Positions 16,447-25,458 are shown, numbered from the stretch's first letter. The stretch is 38,729 nt of DNA from Nocardia cyriacigeorgica NBRC 100375 (GCF_000308555.1 NZ_BAFY01000322.1:1-38729); one strand, 5' to 3'. Notes: a model not told the origin generated them from the letters alone. Translations and numbers: made by a program.

Positions 16447-16481
16447 GGGTCCTAAGCAGCAGCTGCTGGGACCTTCGGCTC
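16447..16481 (+). promoter_or_regulatory. Tandem DosR-like boxes upstream of the ABC exporter
   Basis: GGGACCTTCGGCTC at 16468-16481 is a good match; GGGTCCTAAGCAGC at 16447-16460 has only a good left half. The centres are 21 bases apart, about two helical turns, and the proximal box ends 36 bases before the start codon. Confidence 0.6.
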
Positions 16482-16517
16482 TCGCCGCGCGGCCGCCGCG
16501 CTGGGGACCATGGGGCA

Positions 16518-17432
16518 ATGATGACCGATGCAGCGATTTCGGTATCCCGGTTGTCCAAGTCCTTCGGGCGGACCAAAGCGCTCGACGATCTGGATCTGAG
16601 TGTGCGGGTGGGGGAGGTTCATGGATTCCTCGGGCCGAACGGATCAGGAAAGACGACCACCATCCGGGTCCTGCTCGGTTTGCTGCGCGCCGACGCCGGA
16701 TGCATTCGTCTGCTCGGTGGTGACCCGTGGAAGGACGCGGTCGCCCTGCACGCTCGGCTGGCGTATGTCCCCGGCGAAGTGACCCTGTGGCCCGGAATCA
16801 CCGGTGGTGAGATCATCGATCTGATGGCTAAGTTGCGCGGCCACCTCGATCGGCACCGGAGGGCCGAACTGCTCGAACGCTTCGATCTGGACCCGACGAA
16901 GAAGGCCCGCGCCTACTCGAAAGGTAACCGGCAGAAGGTGGCACTGGTCGCGGCGCTGGCCTCCGATGCCGAGCTACTGCTGCTCGATGAACCGACCGTC
17001 GGTCTCGATCCTCTGATGGAGGCCGAATTCCAGAGCTGTGTCCGCGAGCTCGTCGCGCGGGGACGCACCGTGCTGTTGTCGAGTCACATCCTGGCCGAGG
17101 TCGAGGCACTGTGCGATCGAGTCACCATTATCCGCAGCGGGCACACCGTGGAAAGCGGAGCCCTCGACGAGCTCCGCCATCTCACCCGCACGACGGTGAC
17201 GGTCAAAACCGATCGCCCCGCCGTGGAGTTGAAAACGACCGCAGGCGTCAAGGACCTGGTGATGGATGGTCGCCATGCGCGGTTCGAGGCCGAGGCGGCG
17301 CATCTCGACACAGTGTTGCGGGTGCTGTCGGACATCGGCGTGCGTAGTCTCACCAGCACCACCCCGACACTCGAAGACATCTTCCTGCGCCACTACGCGG
17401 AGGCCGACCTGCCCGCAGAGGTGACGTCGTGA
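16518..17432 (+). CDS. ABC exporter ATP-binding protein
   Basis: 304 residues. Walker A GPNGSGKTTT, a signature loop in variant form (YSKGNRQKVAL), Walker B LLLLDEPTVGLDP and H-loop SSHIL. A C-terminal DUF4162-like extension (about 220-300) follows, as in drug, antibiotic or lipid exporters of the DrrA type. The first of two adjacent ATGs (16518, 16521) is chosen as GGGGAC lies 9 bases upstream. Its stop overlaps the permease GTG by four bases (GTGA), so the two are translationally coupled. DosR-like boxes upstream suggest hypoxic induction. No TetR regulator is adjacent. Substrate unknown. Confidence 0.88.
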   Translation: MMTDAAISVSRLSKSFGRTKALDDLDLSVRVGEVHGFLGPNGSGKTTTIRVLLGLLRADAGCIRLLGGDPWKDAVALHARLAYVPGEVTLWPGITGGEIIDLMAKLRGHLDRHRRAELLERFDLDPTKKARAYSKGNRQKVALVAALASDAELLLLDEPTVGLDPLMEAEFQSCVRELVARGRTVLLSSHILAEVEALCDRVTIIRSGHTVESGALDELRHLTRTTVTVKTDRPAVELKTTAGVKDLVMDGRHARFEAEAAHLDTVLRVLSDIGVRSLTSTTPTLEDIFLRHYAEADLPAEVTS

Positions 17433-19039
17433 TCGTGGCAGCCGGGACCCGACCCAGCAGCTTCGCGGGCACTGGCGCACTGTTGGCTTTCGCGCTGCGG
17501 CGAGAGCGTTTCGCCCTGCCGCTATGGCTGGCCGGGCTGGGTGTCTTGATGACCATGCAGTCGGTGGGCAGCCAACGCTTCTATGGCACTCCGGAAGAGC
17601 TGGCCCAACTGCGGACCACCATCGGGGCGAGTGCGGCCGCGCTCGCCACCGGTGGTCCGGCGCGGCTGCTGCACAGCGTCGGCGGCGAGGTGCTGTTCGA
17701 GATCTTTGCCTATCTGGCAATCGTCGCGGCCTTGATGAACATGTTCTTGATCGGCCGCCATACCCGTTCCGACGAAGAGACCGGGCGGGCGGAGCTGGTT
17801 CGATCGGCTCGGGTCGGACGACGAGCGCCGATGGTGGCGGCCCTCGCGGCGGCTGCCACAGCCGACGTCGCGGCCGGGCTGGTTGTCTTCGCCGCCGCGG
17901 CGGCCAGTGGGCTGCCCGTCCACGGGTCCATTCTGGCCGGGGTCGCTGTCGGCGGCATCGGTTTCACCTTCGCCGCGGCAACGTGCGTCGCGGCACAGAT
18001 TTTCGAGAACCCCCGCAGTGTTTATGGGTCGATCACAACGGCCATTGCCGGAGCGTACGTACTGCGCGCCGTCGGTGATGCCGGCGACAGCGCGGTGGCC
18101 TGGGCATCGCCCATCGGATGGGGGCAGCGCACCTACCCGTACGTCGACGACCGATGGTGGCCGCTGCTGTTGTTCGTCGTAGCATCCGCTGCACTGGTGG
18201 GCATCGTGTCGTTCCTGCTGGAACGCAGGGATTTCGGCGCGGGACTGCTCGGCTACGGCACCGGCCGCGCAGGCGCGTCGGTGTTGCTCGGTTCGCCGCT
18301 CGGCTTGGCATGGAGGTTGCAGCGGGCTGTGCTCGCAGCCTGGTGTGGCGGAGTCGTCGCGCTGGGCGTTGCGTACGGATCGTTCGCCGACAGCATCGAG
18401 CAGTACCTGGCAGATAATCCTGCCATCGCCGCGTACTTGCCGGGCGGCGTCGAGGACGCCGTCGACTCCTACCTCGCGTTGACGATATCGATCACCTCCT
18501 TGCTGGCTGCCGCCTACGGAGTCGCTGCCGTTCTGCGAGCTCGGACCGAGGAGGTCGCCGGCCGAGCCGACACCGTATTGTCTGCCCCGGTAGGGCGAGG
18601 TCGATGGTTGGCGAGCCATCTTGCCGTCGTGCTGCCCGGGACAGCTCTGGTGACGCTCGCCGGCGGATTCGGTGCGGGAGTGTCTTACGGAATAACCACC
18701 GGCGATCCGGCGCAGCCGGGCAGGCTCGCCGTGACAGCACTGGGGTATCTACCCGCGGTGTGGGTGATCATCGCGGTCGCGGTGGCCGGCTTCGGATGGA
18801 TTCCGAGAGGGGCGGCGGTGCTGGCATGGGCAGTGTTTGCCTATTGCGTCGTGGTGCTGCTCTTCATCGTCGCCTTCGACTTGCCCGGCTGGTTCGGCGA
18901 CGGCTCACCGTTCCGGCACACACCGCAGGCTCCGCTCGAAGAAGCCGCCATGGGTTCGTCAGCGGCGTTGCTTTCGGTTGCGGTTCTCCTGCTCGCAGCG
19001 GGTTTCGCCGGCTTTCGGCGCCGTGACGTCACCGTCTGA
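17429..19039 (+). CDS. ABC exporter permease, duplicated
   Basis: 536 residues with about 12 membrane helices in two halves (about 30-245 and 290-535). Each half starts with a cytoplasmic arm and a long extracytoplasmic loop (QRFYGTPEELAQL; SIEQYLADNPAIAAYL), and each has the DEETGRAELVRSARVGR or TEEVAGRADTVLSAPVGR motif, which marks a tandem duplication of one ancestral permease half. This architecture is known from actinobacterial putative polyketide/antibiotic exporters. Starts with GTG inside the ATPase stop codon. Substrate unknown. Confidence 0.85.
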   Translation: MIVAAGTRPSSFAGTGALLAFALRRERFALPLWLAGLGVLMTMQSVGSQRFYGTPEELAQLRTTIGASAAALATGGPARLLHSVGGEVLFEIFAYLAIVAALMNMFLIGRHTRSDEETGRAELVRSARVGRRAPMVAALAAAATADVAAGLVVFAAAAASGLPVHGSILAGVAVGGIGFTFAAATCVAAQIFENPRSVYGSITTAIAGAYVLRAVGDAGDSAVAWASPIGWGQRTYPYVDDRWWPLLLFVVASAALVGIVSFLLERRDFGAGLLGYGTGRAGASVLLGSPLGLAWRLQRAVLAAWCGGVVALGVAYGSFADSIEQYLADNPAIAAYLPGGVEDAVDSYLALTISITSLLAAAYGVAAVLRARTEEVAGRADTVLSAPVGRGRWLASHLAVVLPGTALVTLAGGFGAGVSYGITTGDPAQPGRLAVTALGYLPAVWVIIAVAVAGFGWIPRGAAVLAWAVFAYCVVVLLFIVAFDLPGWFGDGSPFRHTPQAPLEEAAMGSSAALLSVAVLLLAAGFAGFRRRDVTV

Positions 19040-19209
19040 CGAACAACGATGCCGTCGGCACGCATCGACACACCAGGCGTCCACGTGTTTGTTCCTCGCG
19101 GATCTGTTGGTACGCCGGGAGCGAGGCCGCCGCTGCTCTACGTCGACGGCTTTGCGGGTGGTGGCTGCGTGCAGGGTGTTGCAGTACGCGCGGCGAGCGT
19201 GACCAACGC

Positions 19210-19243
19210 ATCGGTGAGCACCCGTTTCCAGGTGCTCACCGAT
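19210..19243. terminator. Strong hairpin between convergent genes
   Basis: A perfect 13-bp stem: ATCGGTGAGCACC (19210-19222) pairs with GGTGCTCACCGAT (19231-19243) around an 8-base loop. It sits 9 bases after the stop of the leftward 29-residue peptide gene and 170 bases after the rightward permease, and could end both transcripts. Confidence 0.75.
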
Positions 19244-19252
19244 ACCGCACGA

Positions 19253-19342
19253 TCAGGGCTTCTTGGTGGACAGATACGTCGAGACGATCACCATCGCCGC
19301 GAAGATCACGGCAATGAGGACAGCCGCTACCGACCAGCTCAT
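19253..19342 (-). CDS. 29-residue single-helix membrane peptide
   Basis: Complement reads MSWSVAAVLIAVIFAAMVIV, then STYLSTKKP and stop. One hydrophobic helix (about residues 4-22) with a positively charged tail (KK), so the C-terminus is probably cytoplasmic. The ATG is preceded by AAAGGAG with 7 bases spacing, among the best ribosome sites in the window, and a 13-bp hairpin follows the stop codon. It lies 73 bases downstream of a membrane-protein gene on the same strand. I do not recognise a family. Small peptides of this shape often accompany pumps or respiratory complexes, but no partner can be named here. Confidence 0.6.
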   Translation of the reverse strand: MSWSVAAVLIAVIFAAMVIVSTYLSTKKP

Positions 19343-19414
19343 GACAGGCTCCTTTCGTGAGTAAGGACAGTGGACGATCTTCTGCGAACGCTCGGTTCAC
19401 AACGAGGCGTGGTG

Positions 19415-19867
19415 TTACCGACCGGGTGAGGTTCCCGGCCGAGCCGACTGCGCGACAAACCGGAAGCGGCGTCCGCGCATTGCGGCTCCAAGAAGCGCGA
19501 CTGCCGACCCCAGCAACCCGAATGCCGGTTGGAGCCAGTGGACCTGGCCGATGATGATCGGCTGGACACACACCCAAGCGAGGAGCGTTATCCCGCTGAG
19601 CATCGCCATGGCGGGAACTGCGCCGGGTCTGGCCACCGCCATCGCGCAGGTCGACGTCATCGGGATGCCGACGACGATCAACAGCAGTGTCCCAGCGAGT
19701 GCAGGGCTTTGGAGAGGCACCCGCTCGGTGACGTCTCGGCTGAGATCAGCACCGCCCCCGACGAGGCCGACGAATCCCGCGATGGCCCAGAAGGCGATGA
19801 ACCCGGATACTGCCGCCAGGGACCATCGCGCGATCTCGGAGGGCGGAGCTTCGATGTGATGAGTCAT
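19415..19867 (-). CDS. Four-helix membrane protein, unknown function
   Basis: 150 residues with four predicted helices (about 15-38, 54-79, 84-106 and 111-132) and a basic Arg-rich tail (AMRGRRFRF, then RPGTSPGR). A short Cys-containing stretch lies in helix 2 (TSTCAMAVA) and another Cys in helix 3 (WVCVQP). No family recognised. ATG at 19867; the ribosome site is weak. It follows the PGM-GH65 gene by 75 bases on the same strand and precedes the 29-residue peptide, so the three may be co-transcribed. Confidence 0.6.
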   Translation of the reverse strand: MTHHIEAPPSEIARWSLAAVSGFIAFWAIAGFVGLVGGGADLSRDVTERVPLQSPALAGTLLLIVVGIPMTSTCAMAVARPGAVPAMAMLSGITLLAWVCVQPIIIGQVHWLQPAFGLLGSAVALLGAAMRGRRFRFVAQSARPGTSPGR

Positions 19868-19942
19868 CAGTCCACGATCGCGCGCCGCGGCGATGGTCCA
19901 CAGTGCCGGAAGTCGTCGCCACCAGGGTCGAAGGTGACCGGG

Positions 19943-22900
19943 TTACGTTTCCAGCGCCACTTCCCATACCTGGCCTGGCCCCATGTCGCGTTCGATGCCT
20001 TCGACATGGGCGCGAATAGGTGCCGCAGCACTCGGATGGTGTCGGAGGGTGACTCGCGTGTGCGTGACGGTGATGGTGATCGGCTGCCCACGGTAGGACA
20101 CTGTGAACTCTGCTTCGGTGAGCTCAGTCGGCAGCACCGGGTGCAATCGCAACATGTCGTGACGCGTCTCGATACCGCTGTAGCAGCGCAGGATCATGTC
20201 GGCGGTCCCCGCCATGGCACCGATATGAACGCCTTCGCGGGTGGTCCCGCGCTGGGTATCGGCGAGATCGGCCTCGAGCGCCTGGGTGAACAACCACCAG
20301 GACATGGCGCGGTCGGTGCGTGCGAGGACCCATGCGTGTGCCAGCCGGCTCAGCGTGGATCCGTGGCTGGTTCGGCTGATGTAGTAGTTGACGGTGCGGG
20401 GGATGAGGTCGGGCGGGAGAGCGTACCCGAGGTGCTCGAACATCTCCCGTAGCTCTTCGGCGGAGAACAGGTAGAACAGCATCAGGACGTCGGCCTGTTT
20501 GGAGACCTTGTAGCGGTTGGTCGTGTCGCCCTCGGCCTGCAGAATGAGATCGAGGCGTTCGATGTGTCCGTATCTCGATCTGTATGCTTCCCAATCAAAT
20601 TCGTCGAGGCCTTCGTAGCCGTCGAACTGGCTGATGATGCCGTCGTGGTGGAACGGCACGCGAAGCCGGCGGCTGATCCGGTCCCACTGTGACGGCTCGT
20701 CGGGGCGCAGCCGGAGCCGATCCCACAGGGGGCCGCAATCGTGGCCCTCGAGGAGAGTGAGGATCTCGCGGGCTCGGCGTAGTGCCCACGATGCGAGCAC
20801 ATTGGTGTAGGCGTTGTTGCGGATGCCTTCACCGGGGCGGTCGGGGTATCCGTCGTGATACTCGTCGGGTCCCATGATGGCGCAGATGTCGAAACGGTCG
20901 TCTTCGGAGTTGTGGACAGCAAGATCGGCGAACAACCGCGCCACCTCGATGATGATCTCGGCACCACAGTCGACGAGGAATCCGCGATCGGCAGTCGTCT
21001 GGTAGTACTGCCAGACGCTGTAGGCGATGGCGAGACCGACATGGAACTGGCGCCGTGAGTTGTCCGGGATCCACTGCCCGTTGCGCACGTTGAGGAGCAT
21101 GCTGGGGGTTTCCTCACGACCGTCGCTGCCGCTCTGCCAGGGAAATAGGGCGCCTGCCAGCCCTACCGCGCGAGCGTTGGCCCGGGCCCGGTCCAGTCGG
21201 CGATACCGGTATTGGAGGAATGAGCGGGTGACCTCTGGGCGGCGCAGAGTCAGCATCGGATAGACGAACAGCTCATCCCAGAAGATGTGGCCTCGGTAGG
21301 CCTCACCGTGCAATCCGCGAGCAGGAAGGCCTGCGTCGATATCGGGGCAGGCCCGGATCGTGCTCTGCAGGACGTGGAAGACATGCAGGTTGAGTGCCAG
21401 CCGATGGTGCCTGCCGTCGACCAGCTGGATACCGAACCGATCCCATAGTTGTGCCCATGCCGCTACATGAGCTGTCAGTAACTTTGCCGGGCTCGGTGCC
21501 TGCCGAACTCGGAATGCCGCCTCCGAACCGGCGTCCGACAATGCCCGATCCCGGGAGGTCACCGCCGCCGCTGTCTTCTCGACGACAACGGGGACGCCGG
21601 CGCGCACGCCGATGGTGAATGAGTGACCCGGGCACAGGTCATCCTCGTGAACAACGGCCTCGATCTGATCGACGCCTACCACTCGAGTGCGGGTCGCGGT
21701 CGCGATAGTGACGGCAGATTGCGTGGTAGTCGCCTCATACACCAGCGTGTGAGCGTCGATCGCTCGGTAGCCACCGGGCCGGAGATGATCAGCGCTCAGT
21801 GCCCGGTCGGCGGCAACGTTGCGATTGGATACCCGTCCGTTGATCGCGGAAGTGACTGTGATTGTGCCGGACCAGTTCTCGGCCTCGATCGTCAGTTCGA
21901 CAACGGCCAGATGCGGATCGGACATCGAATGAAAACGGCGCGTGGTCACCCGGGTCAACCTGCCGACGTCGTCTCGGTATCGGTCGATGCAGGTCAAGAC
22001 CCCCGCCCGCAGGTCCAGGTTCTGGTGGTGGCCGACCATGCCGGGTGTGCCGGGCAACAGTTCGGCTCCGTCGCTGCGCCGGATGGTGAGGTACGCCCAG
22101 TCGGGTGCGTTGACCAGATGTTCGGTTTCGACAAGGCGTCCGGCGATCTCAGATGTGCGGCGGTTGTACACGCCGGCGAAGTAGGTACCGGGGTAGTGGA
22201 TGCTGTCGGCTCTGGTGCCGGGAAACGCGCCGCGTGAGGCCCAGTAGCCATTACCTGTGGTGCACAGGGCTTCTCGCGTTCCTTGTTCGGCGGGATCGAA
22301 GTCGTCGTAGATGAGGTTCCAGCCCCCGGGGCCGGCTCCGGCCGCGCCGGCGCCCCACCGATTTCGTGGCCGGTCCGGATAGCCGGCTTGCGGCACCAGC
22401 GGCAGGTCGGTGAGATCGGTGACGACGATGTCGGCGCCGGCGGCGTCCAGCTGCGCGCCGGTGCCGGTGTGGTCGACCCCCACGACCAGTCCGAATCCGC
22501 CGCTTGCCGCGGCCTGGACACCGGCCGTGGCATCTTCGAGGACGACCACCTCGGCAGGCAGGCAGTCGAGACGTCGCGCGGCCTCGAGGAACATCGCCGG
22601 ATCCGGCTTTCCCGGCATGGACAGACACAGGGCGTCGGTTCCGTCGACGCGCACGGTGAACAAGCCGGTGATCCCCGCGGCGTCGAGGACGGCGGCGCTG
22701 TTGCGGCTGGCGGTCACCAGCGCCGTAGGTACGCCCGCGTCGCGCAGGCCTTCGAGCAGCCGCGCGGCATCGGGAAAGACCCGAACGCCCGAGCGGGCGA
22801 GTTCGTCGGCGAACAGCTGCTGTTTACGTGCTGCCAGCCCGGCGACGGTCAGCTGATCCGGCCCGTCGTCCGGGCTGCCGGCGGGAAGGCTGATACCACG

Positions 22901-23155
22901 GGAGGCCAGGAACGCGCGGACACCATCTTCGCGGCTTCGTCCGTCGACGAGCTCGCGGTAGTCCTTGATGGGGTCGAACTGCGGTCGGCCGTCGCCGCCG
23001 CTCAGTGCGGGTAGTACGTCGTTGAAGAGCTCGGTCCACGCTGCGGCATGAACGGCGGCGGTGTCTGTGACGACTCCGTCCATGTCGAAAACAACCGCGG
23101 CATACCCGTTGGCGGTGCGAACGCGGGCAGTCGGTTGCTCGTCCAGGCGCATCAT
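19943..23155 (-). CDS. Beta-phosphoglucomutase-like HAD fused to GH65 disaccharide phosphorylase
   Basis: 1070 residues in two parts. Residues about 17-260 are a HAD/beta-phosphoglucomutase domain: motif I FDMDGVVTD (D24, D26), motif II TASRNS, motif III GKPDP, motif IV VLEDATAG. Residues about 300-1065 are a GH65 domain with catalytic acid E765 in GPDEYH, ELFVYP and the phosphate-binding TSHGSTLS, which marks phosphorylases rather than hydrolases. GH65 would release beta-glucose-1-phosphate from an alpha-glucobiose (trehalose, maltose, kojibiose or other) and the HAD part would turn it into glucose-6-phosphate. M. tuberculosis Rv2006 (OtsB1), a DosR-regulon protein, has the same ends plus a central trehalose-phosphatase domain that I do not see here. 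Start 23155 is the first of two adjacent ATGs; longer readings are not domain-like. Confidence 0.88.
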   Translation of the reverse strand: MMRLDEQPTARVRTANGYAAVVFDMDGVVTDTAAVHAAAWTELFNDVLPALSGGDGRPQFDPIKDYRELVDGRSREDGVRAFLASRGISLPAGSPDDGPDQLTVAGLAARKQQLFADELARSGVRVFPDAARLLEGLRDAGVPTALVTASRNSAAVLDAAGITGLFTVRVDGTDALCLSMPGKPDPAMFLEAARRLDCLPAEVVVLEDATAGVQAAASGGFGLVVGVDHTGTGAQLDAAGADIVVTDLTDLPLVPQAGYPDRPRNRWGAGAAGAGPGGWNLIYDDFDPAEQGTREALCTTGNGYWASRGAFPGTRADSIHYPGTYFAGVYNRRTSEIAGRLVETEHLVNAPDWAYLTIRRSDGAELLPGTPGMVGHHQNLDLRAGVLTCIDRYRDDVGRLTRVTTRRFHSMSDPHLAVVELTIEAENWSGTITVTSAINGRVSNRNVAADRALSADHLRPGGYRAIDAHTLVYEATTTQSAVTIATATRTRVVGVDQIEAVVHEDDLCPGHSFTIGVRAGVPVVVEKTAAAVTSRDRALSDAGSEAAFRVRQAPSPAKLLTAHVAAWAQLWDRFGIQLVDGRHHRLALNLHVFHVLQSTIRACPDIDAGLPARGLHGEAYRGHIFWDELFVYPMLTLRRPEVTRSFLQYRYRRLDRARANARAVGLAGALFPWQSGSDGREETPSMLLNVRNGQWIPDNSRRQFHVGLAIAYSVWQYYQTTADRGFLVDCGAEIIIEVARLFADLAVHNSEDDRFDICAIMGPDEYHDGYPDRPGEGIRNNAYTNVLASWALRRAREILTLLEGHDCGPLWDRLRLRPDEPSQWDRISRRLRVPFHHDGIISQFDGYEGLDEFDWEAYRSRYGHIERLDLILQAEGDTTNRYKVSKQADVLMLFYLFSAEELREMFEHLGYALPPDLIPRTVNYYISRTSHGSTLSRLAHAWVLARTDRAMSWWLFTQALEADLADTQRGTTREGVHIGAMAGTADMILRCYSGIETRHDMLRLHPVLPTELTEAEFTVSYRGQPITITVTHTRVTLRHHPSAAAPIRAHVEGIERDMGPGQVWEVALET

Positions 23156-23243
23156 GAGCTGAACCCGCCTACCTTCGGTGGATCGGGGGATGATCCGGGC
23201 TGTGCACACCATCGATCGTGCCCGCGACCGACGAGCAAGAGAA

Positions 23244-23257
23244 GTGGCTTTGGTCCG
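23244..23257. promoter_or_regulatory. DosR-like box between the PGM-GH65 gene and sulP
   Basis: GTGGCTTTGGTCCG keeps the right half TTTGGTCC of the boxes at 5507 and 10583; the left half is imperfect. It lies 89 bases before the PGM-GH65 start and 31 bases before the sulP start, so either or both may use it. Confidence 0.5.
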
Positions 23258-23287
23258 TGAATAACACCCAGATCGGCAGATGCGCCG

Positions 23288-25197
23288 ATGGCGGCGCGGT
23301 CGGACAATGCTGAAATGAGGGCGACGCGTCTGCTTCCCGGTCTGGAACAGCTCCAGCATTATCAGCGTGGCTGGCTGCGCACCGACGTACTGGCCGGAAT
23401 CACCGTCGCCGCCTATCTCGTGCCGCAAGTGATGGCCTATGCGACGGTGGCGGGACTGCCGCCGGTCGTGGGGCTGTGGGCTGTGATCGGGCCGCTGGCG
23501 GTCTATGCGCTGCTGGGCACCTCGCGGCAGCTGTCGGTGGGCCCAGAGTCGACCACCGCGCTGATGACCGCTGTCGCGCTGGCACCGCTGGCCGCCGGGG
23601 ACCCGAGCCGATACGCAGCGTTGGCGGCAGCTCTCGCGGTCGTGGTCGGCATCCTGTGCCTGGTGGGTGCGACCGCCAGGTTGGGCGTGCTCGCGGATTT
23701 GTTGTCCAAACCGGTGCTGGTCGGCTACCTGGCGGGGACCGCGGGCATCATGATCGTCGGCCAACTCGGCTCGGTGACCGGAGTACCGGTCGACGGCGAG
23801 ACCATCCCCGCGCAGCTGCGGTCCTTCGGCGCGAATCTATCCGCACTGCAGTGGCCGACAACTGTGCTGGCAGCAGCTGTGCTGGTCGGCCTGCTGCTGA
23901 TCGCACGATGGGCGCCGCGCGTGCCCGGCCCGCTACTCGCGGTTCTGTTGGCCTCGATGGTGGTCGTGGTGTTCTCGTTGTCGGACCACGGCATCGCGAC
24001 GGTCGGTTCGGTGCCGGCGGGTATCCCCGTTCCCGGCTTCGCGGGAGTCGCTGCCTCGGACCTGGCGCAGCTGATCCTTCCGGCAGTCGGCATCGCCGTC
24101 GTGGGGTTCTCCGACAATGCGCTCACTGCCCGCGCCTTCGCCGCTCGGCACGGCCGGCATATCCAGGCCAACACCGAGCTGGCGGCCTTGGGAGTCACCA
24201 ACCTGGCTGCGGGTGCTCTGCATGGATTTTTCCGGTGAGCTGCAGTGGTAGCCGCACAACGATCGCCGATTCGATGAATGCCAAGACTCAGATGTATTCG
24301 ATCACCGCGCTGACGGCTGTGGTGGTGGTTCTGATCGGCGCCAGGGGAGTGTTGTCGGCATTTCCGACCGCCGCGCTCGGAGCGTTGGTGGTGTACGCCG
24401 CGATCCGACTGGTGGACGTGCCCGAGTTTCGGCGCATCGGCCGCTTCCGCCGCAGTGAACTGCTGTTGGCGCTGGCCACGCTGATCGCGGTCCTCGTCCT
24501 CGGTGTGCTCTACGGTGTCCTGATTGCCATCGGGTTGTCGATCTTCGACCTGCTCCGCAGGGTGGCGCGCGCCCATGACGCCATCCTCGGATTCGTACCC
24601 GGCGTGCCGGGGATGCACGATATCGACGACTATCCCCAAGCCGAGCCCGTGCCAGGCCTTCTGATCTACCGCTACGACGCTCCGCTGTGCTTTGCGAACG
24701 CCGAGGATTTCCGGCGCCGCGCGCTCGAGGCCATCGACCAGCAGGCCACCCGTGCGGGGGAACCGGTGCGCTGGTTCGTGCTCAATGCCGAGGCCAACGT
24801 CGAGGTCGACCTGACGGCTATGGATGCCGTCGATGCGCTTTGCCGTGAATTGCGTTCGCGTGGAGTGTGTTTTGCGATGGCTCGGGTGAAGCAGGACCTA
24901 CGAGACGACCTCGACGCAGCCGGGCTCACCGACTTGATCGGTGCGGAGCGGCTGTACCCCACTCTCCCGACCGCAGTGGCTGCGTACCGTGCCGAGCTGG
25001 GCAAAGACCCGCGGGAACCACTCATCAACGACGGGCAGCGTCGTGCGGCCGCACAGCCCGGCCGGACGGCCGGACAAAGCTCAGCGGGGCGAGGCGCCAG
25101 GGCCGGCGCTCGAGCGACCGGACCCGGACCCGGTATGGCCGGACCTGCGGACGCCGGCGCCCCACCACAGCAGCCGCAGCGCGATGGCGAGGTATAG
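23288..25197 (+). pseudogene. SulP anion transporter with STAS domain, frameshifted
   Basis: Two frames together encode a SulP/SLC26 transporter. The first (23288-24238) gives the start of the membrane domain (AYLVPQVMAYATVAGLPP, SVGPESTTALMT) and stops at a TGA just after ALHGF. The remaining helices, from PVSCSGSRTTIADS, and the STAS domain (LLIYRYDAPLCFANAEDFRR) continue in another frame to 25197. The break coincides with a run of five T at 24227-24231; one more T (or two fewer) restores the frame. The homologue Rv1739c is a DosR-regulon member. As read, the product is truncated to 316 residues without the STAS domain. ATG at 23288 has a poor ribosome site; ATG at 23315 is an alternative. 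The 3' end overlaps a leftward gene by about 117 bases. Confidence 0.85.
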
Positions 25198-25401
25198 CGC
25201 GACCGCCAGGTAGACGAGTGGTCGGCCGTAGTCGGTAGCCCACCCACGGATCTCGCCAGACGCACCGACCGCCGTCGCGAGCATGAGCACAGCGATGACC
25301 ATCGTCGGCGCACCGAGTGGAGCCGCGGGATCCGGCGGTGTGCCGGCATCGGCGGCGGCCGCCGGTCTACCGCGGCGGTGGTGCGGAAGAGGAACAGTCA
25401 C
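25081..25401 (-). CDS. Small two-helix membrane protein
   Basis: 106 residues from a GTG preceded by GGAG. Two helices (about 33-50 and 61-85, the latter YLAVALYLAIALRLLWWGAGV) between a Pro/Ala/Arg-rich N-terminus and a Gly/Ser-rich tail. No family recognised. It follows the USP gene at 25459 by 57 bases on the same strand, so it may be its operon partner. The low-complexity tail overlaps the low-complexity end of sulP on the other strand; one of the two ends may be wrongly drawn. Confidence 0.5.
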   Translation of the reverse strand: MTVPLPHHRRGRPAAAADAGTPPDPAAPLGAPTMVIAVLMLATAVGASGEIRGWATDYGRPLVYLAVALYLAIALRLLWWGAGVRRSGHTGSGSGRSSAGPGASPR

Positions 25402-25458
25402 TTGTTGTCTCCGTGGTCTTGCTGCGTAGGGGGCGCGTGCGTTGCCGGCGCACACGGC

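Noticed and set aside
17522..18619. Long antisense open frame (365 codons) opposite the ABC permease
   Set aside because: It is an artefact of high-GC codon bias: composition is rich in Arg, Gly, Gln and Asp with no domain, and the opposite frame is a convincing membrane protein.
19922..19940. GGGTCGAAGGTGACC as a DosR box upstream of the four-helix membrane protein
   Set aside because: The right half does not match (GTGACC instead of GTCCC) and the spacing is off by one base.
23156..23764. 203 extra residues at the N-terminus of the PGM-GH65 protein
   Set aside because: The extension has no HAD-like sequence, is full of His, Arg and Gln, and lies opposite the sulP start and over the DosR-like box.
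24220..24245. Programmed -1 ribosomal frameshift in sulP
   Set aside because: The site A-TTT-TTC does not fit the XXXYYYZ heptamer well, I see no downstream hairpin, and SulP transporters are not known to use frameshifting. Mutation or base-calling error is more likely.
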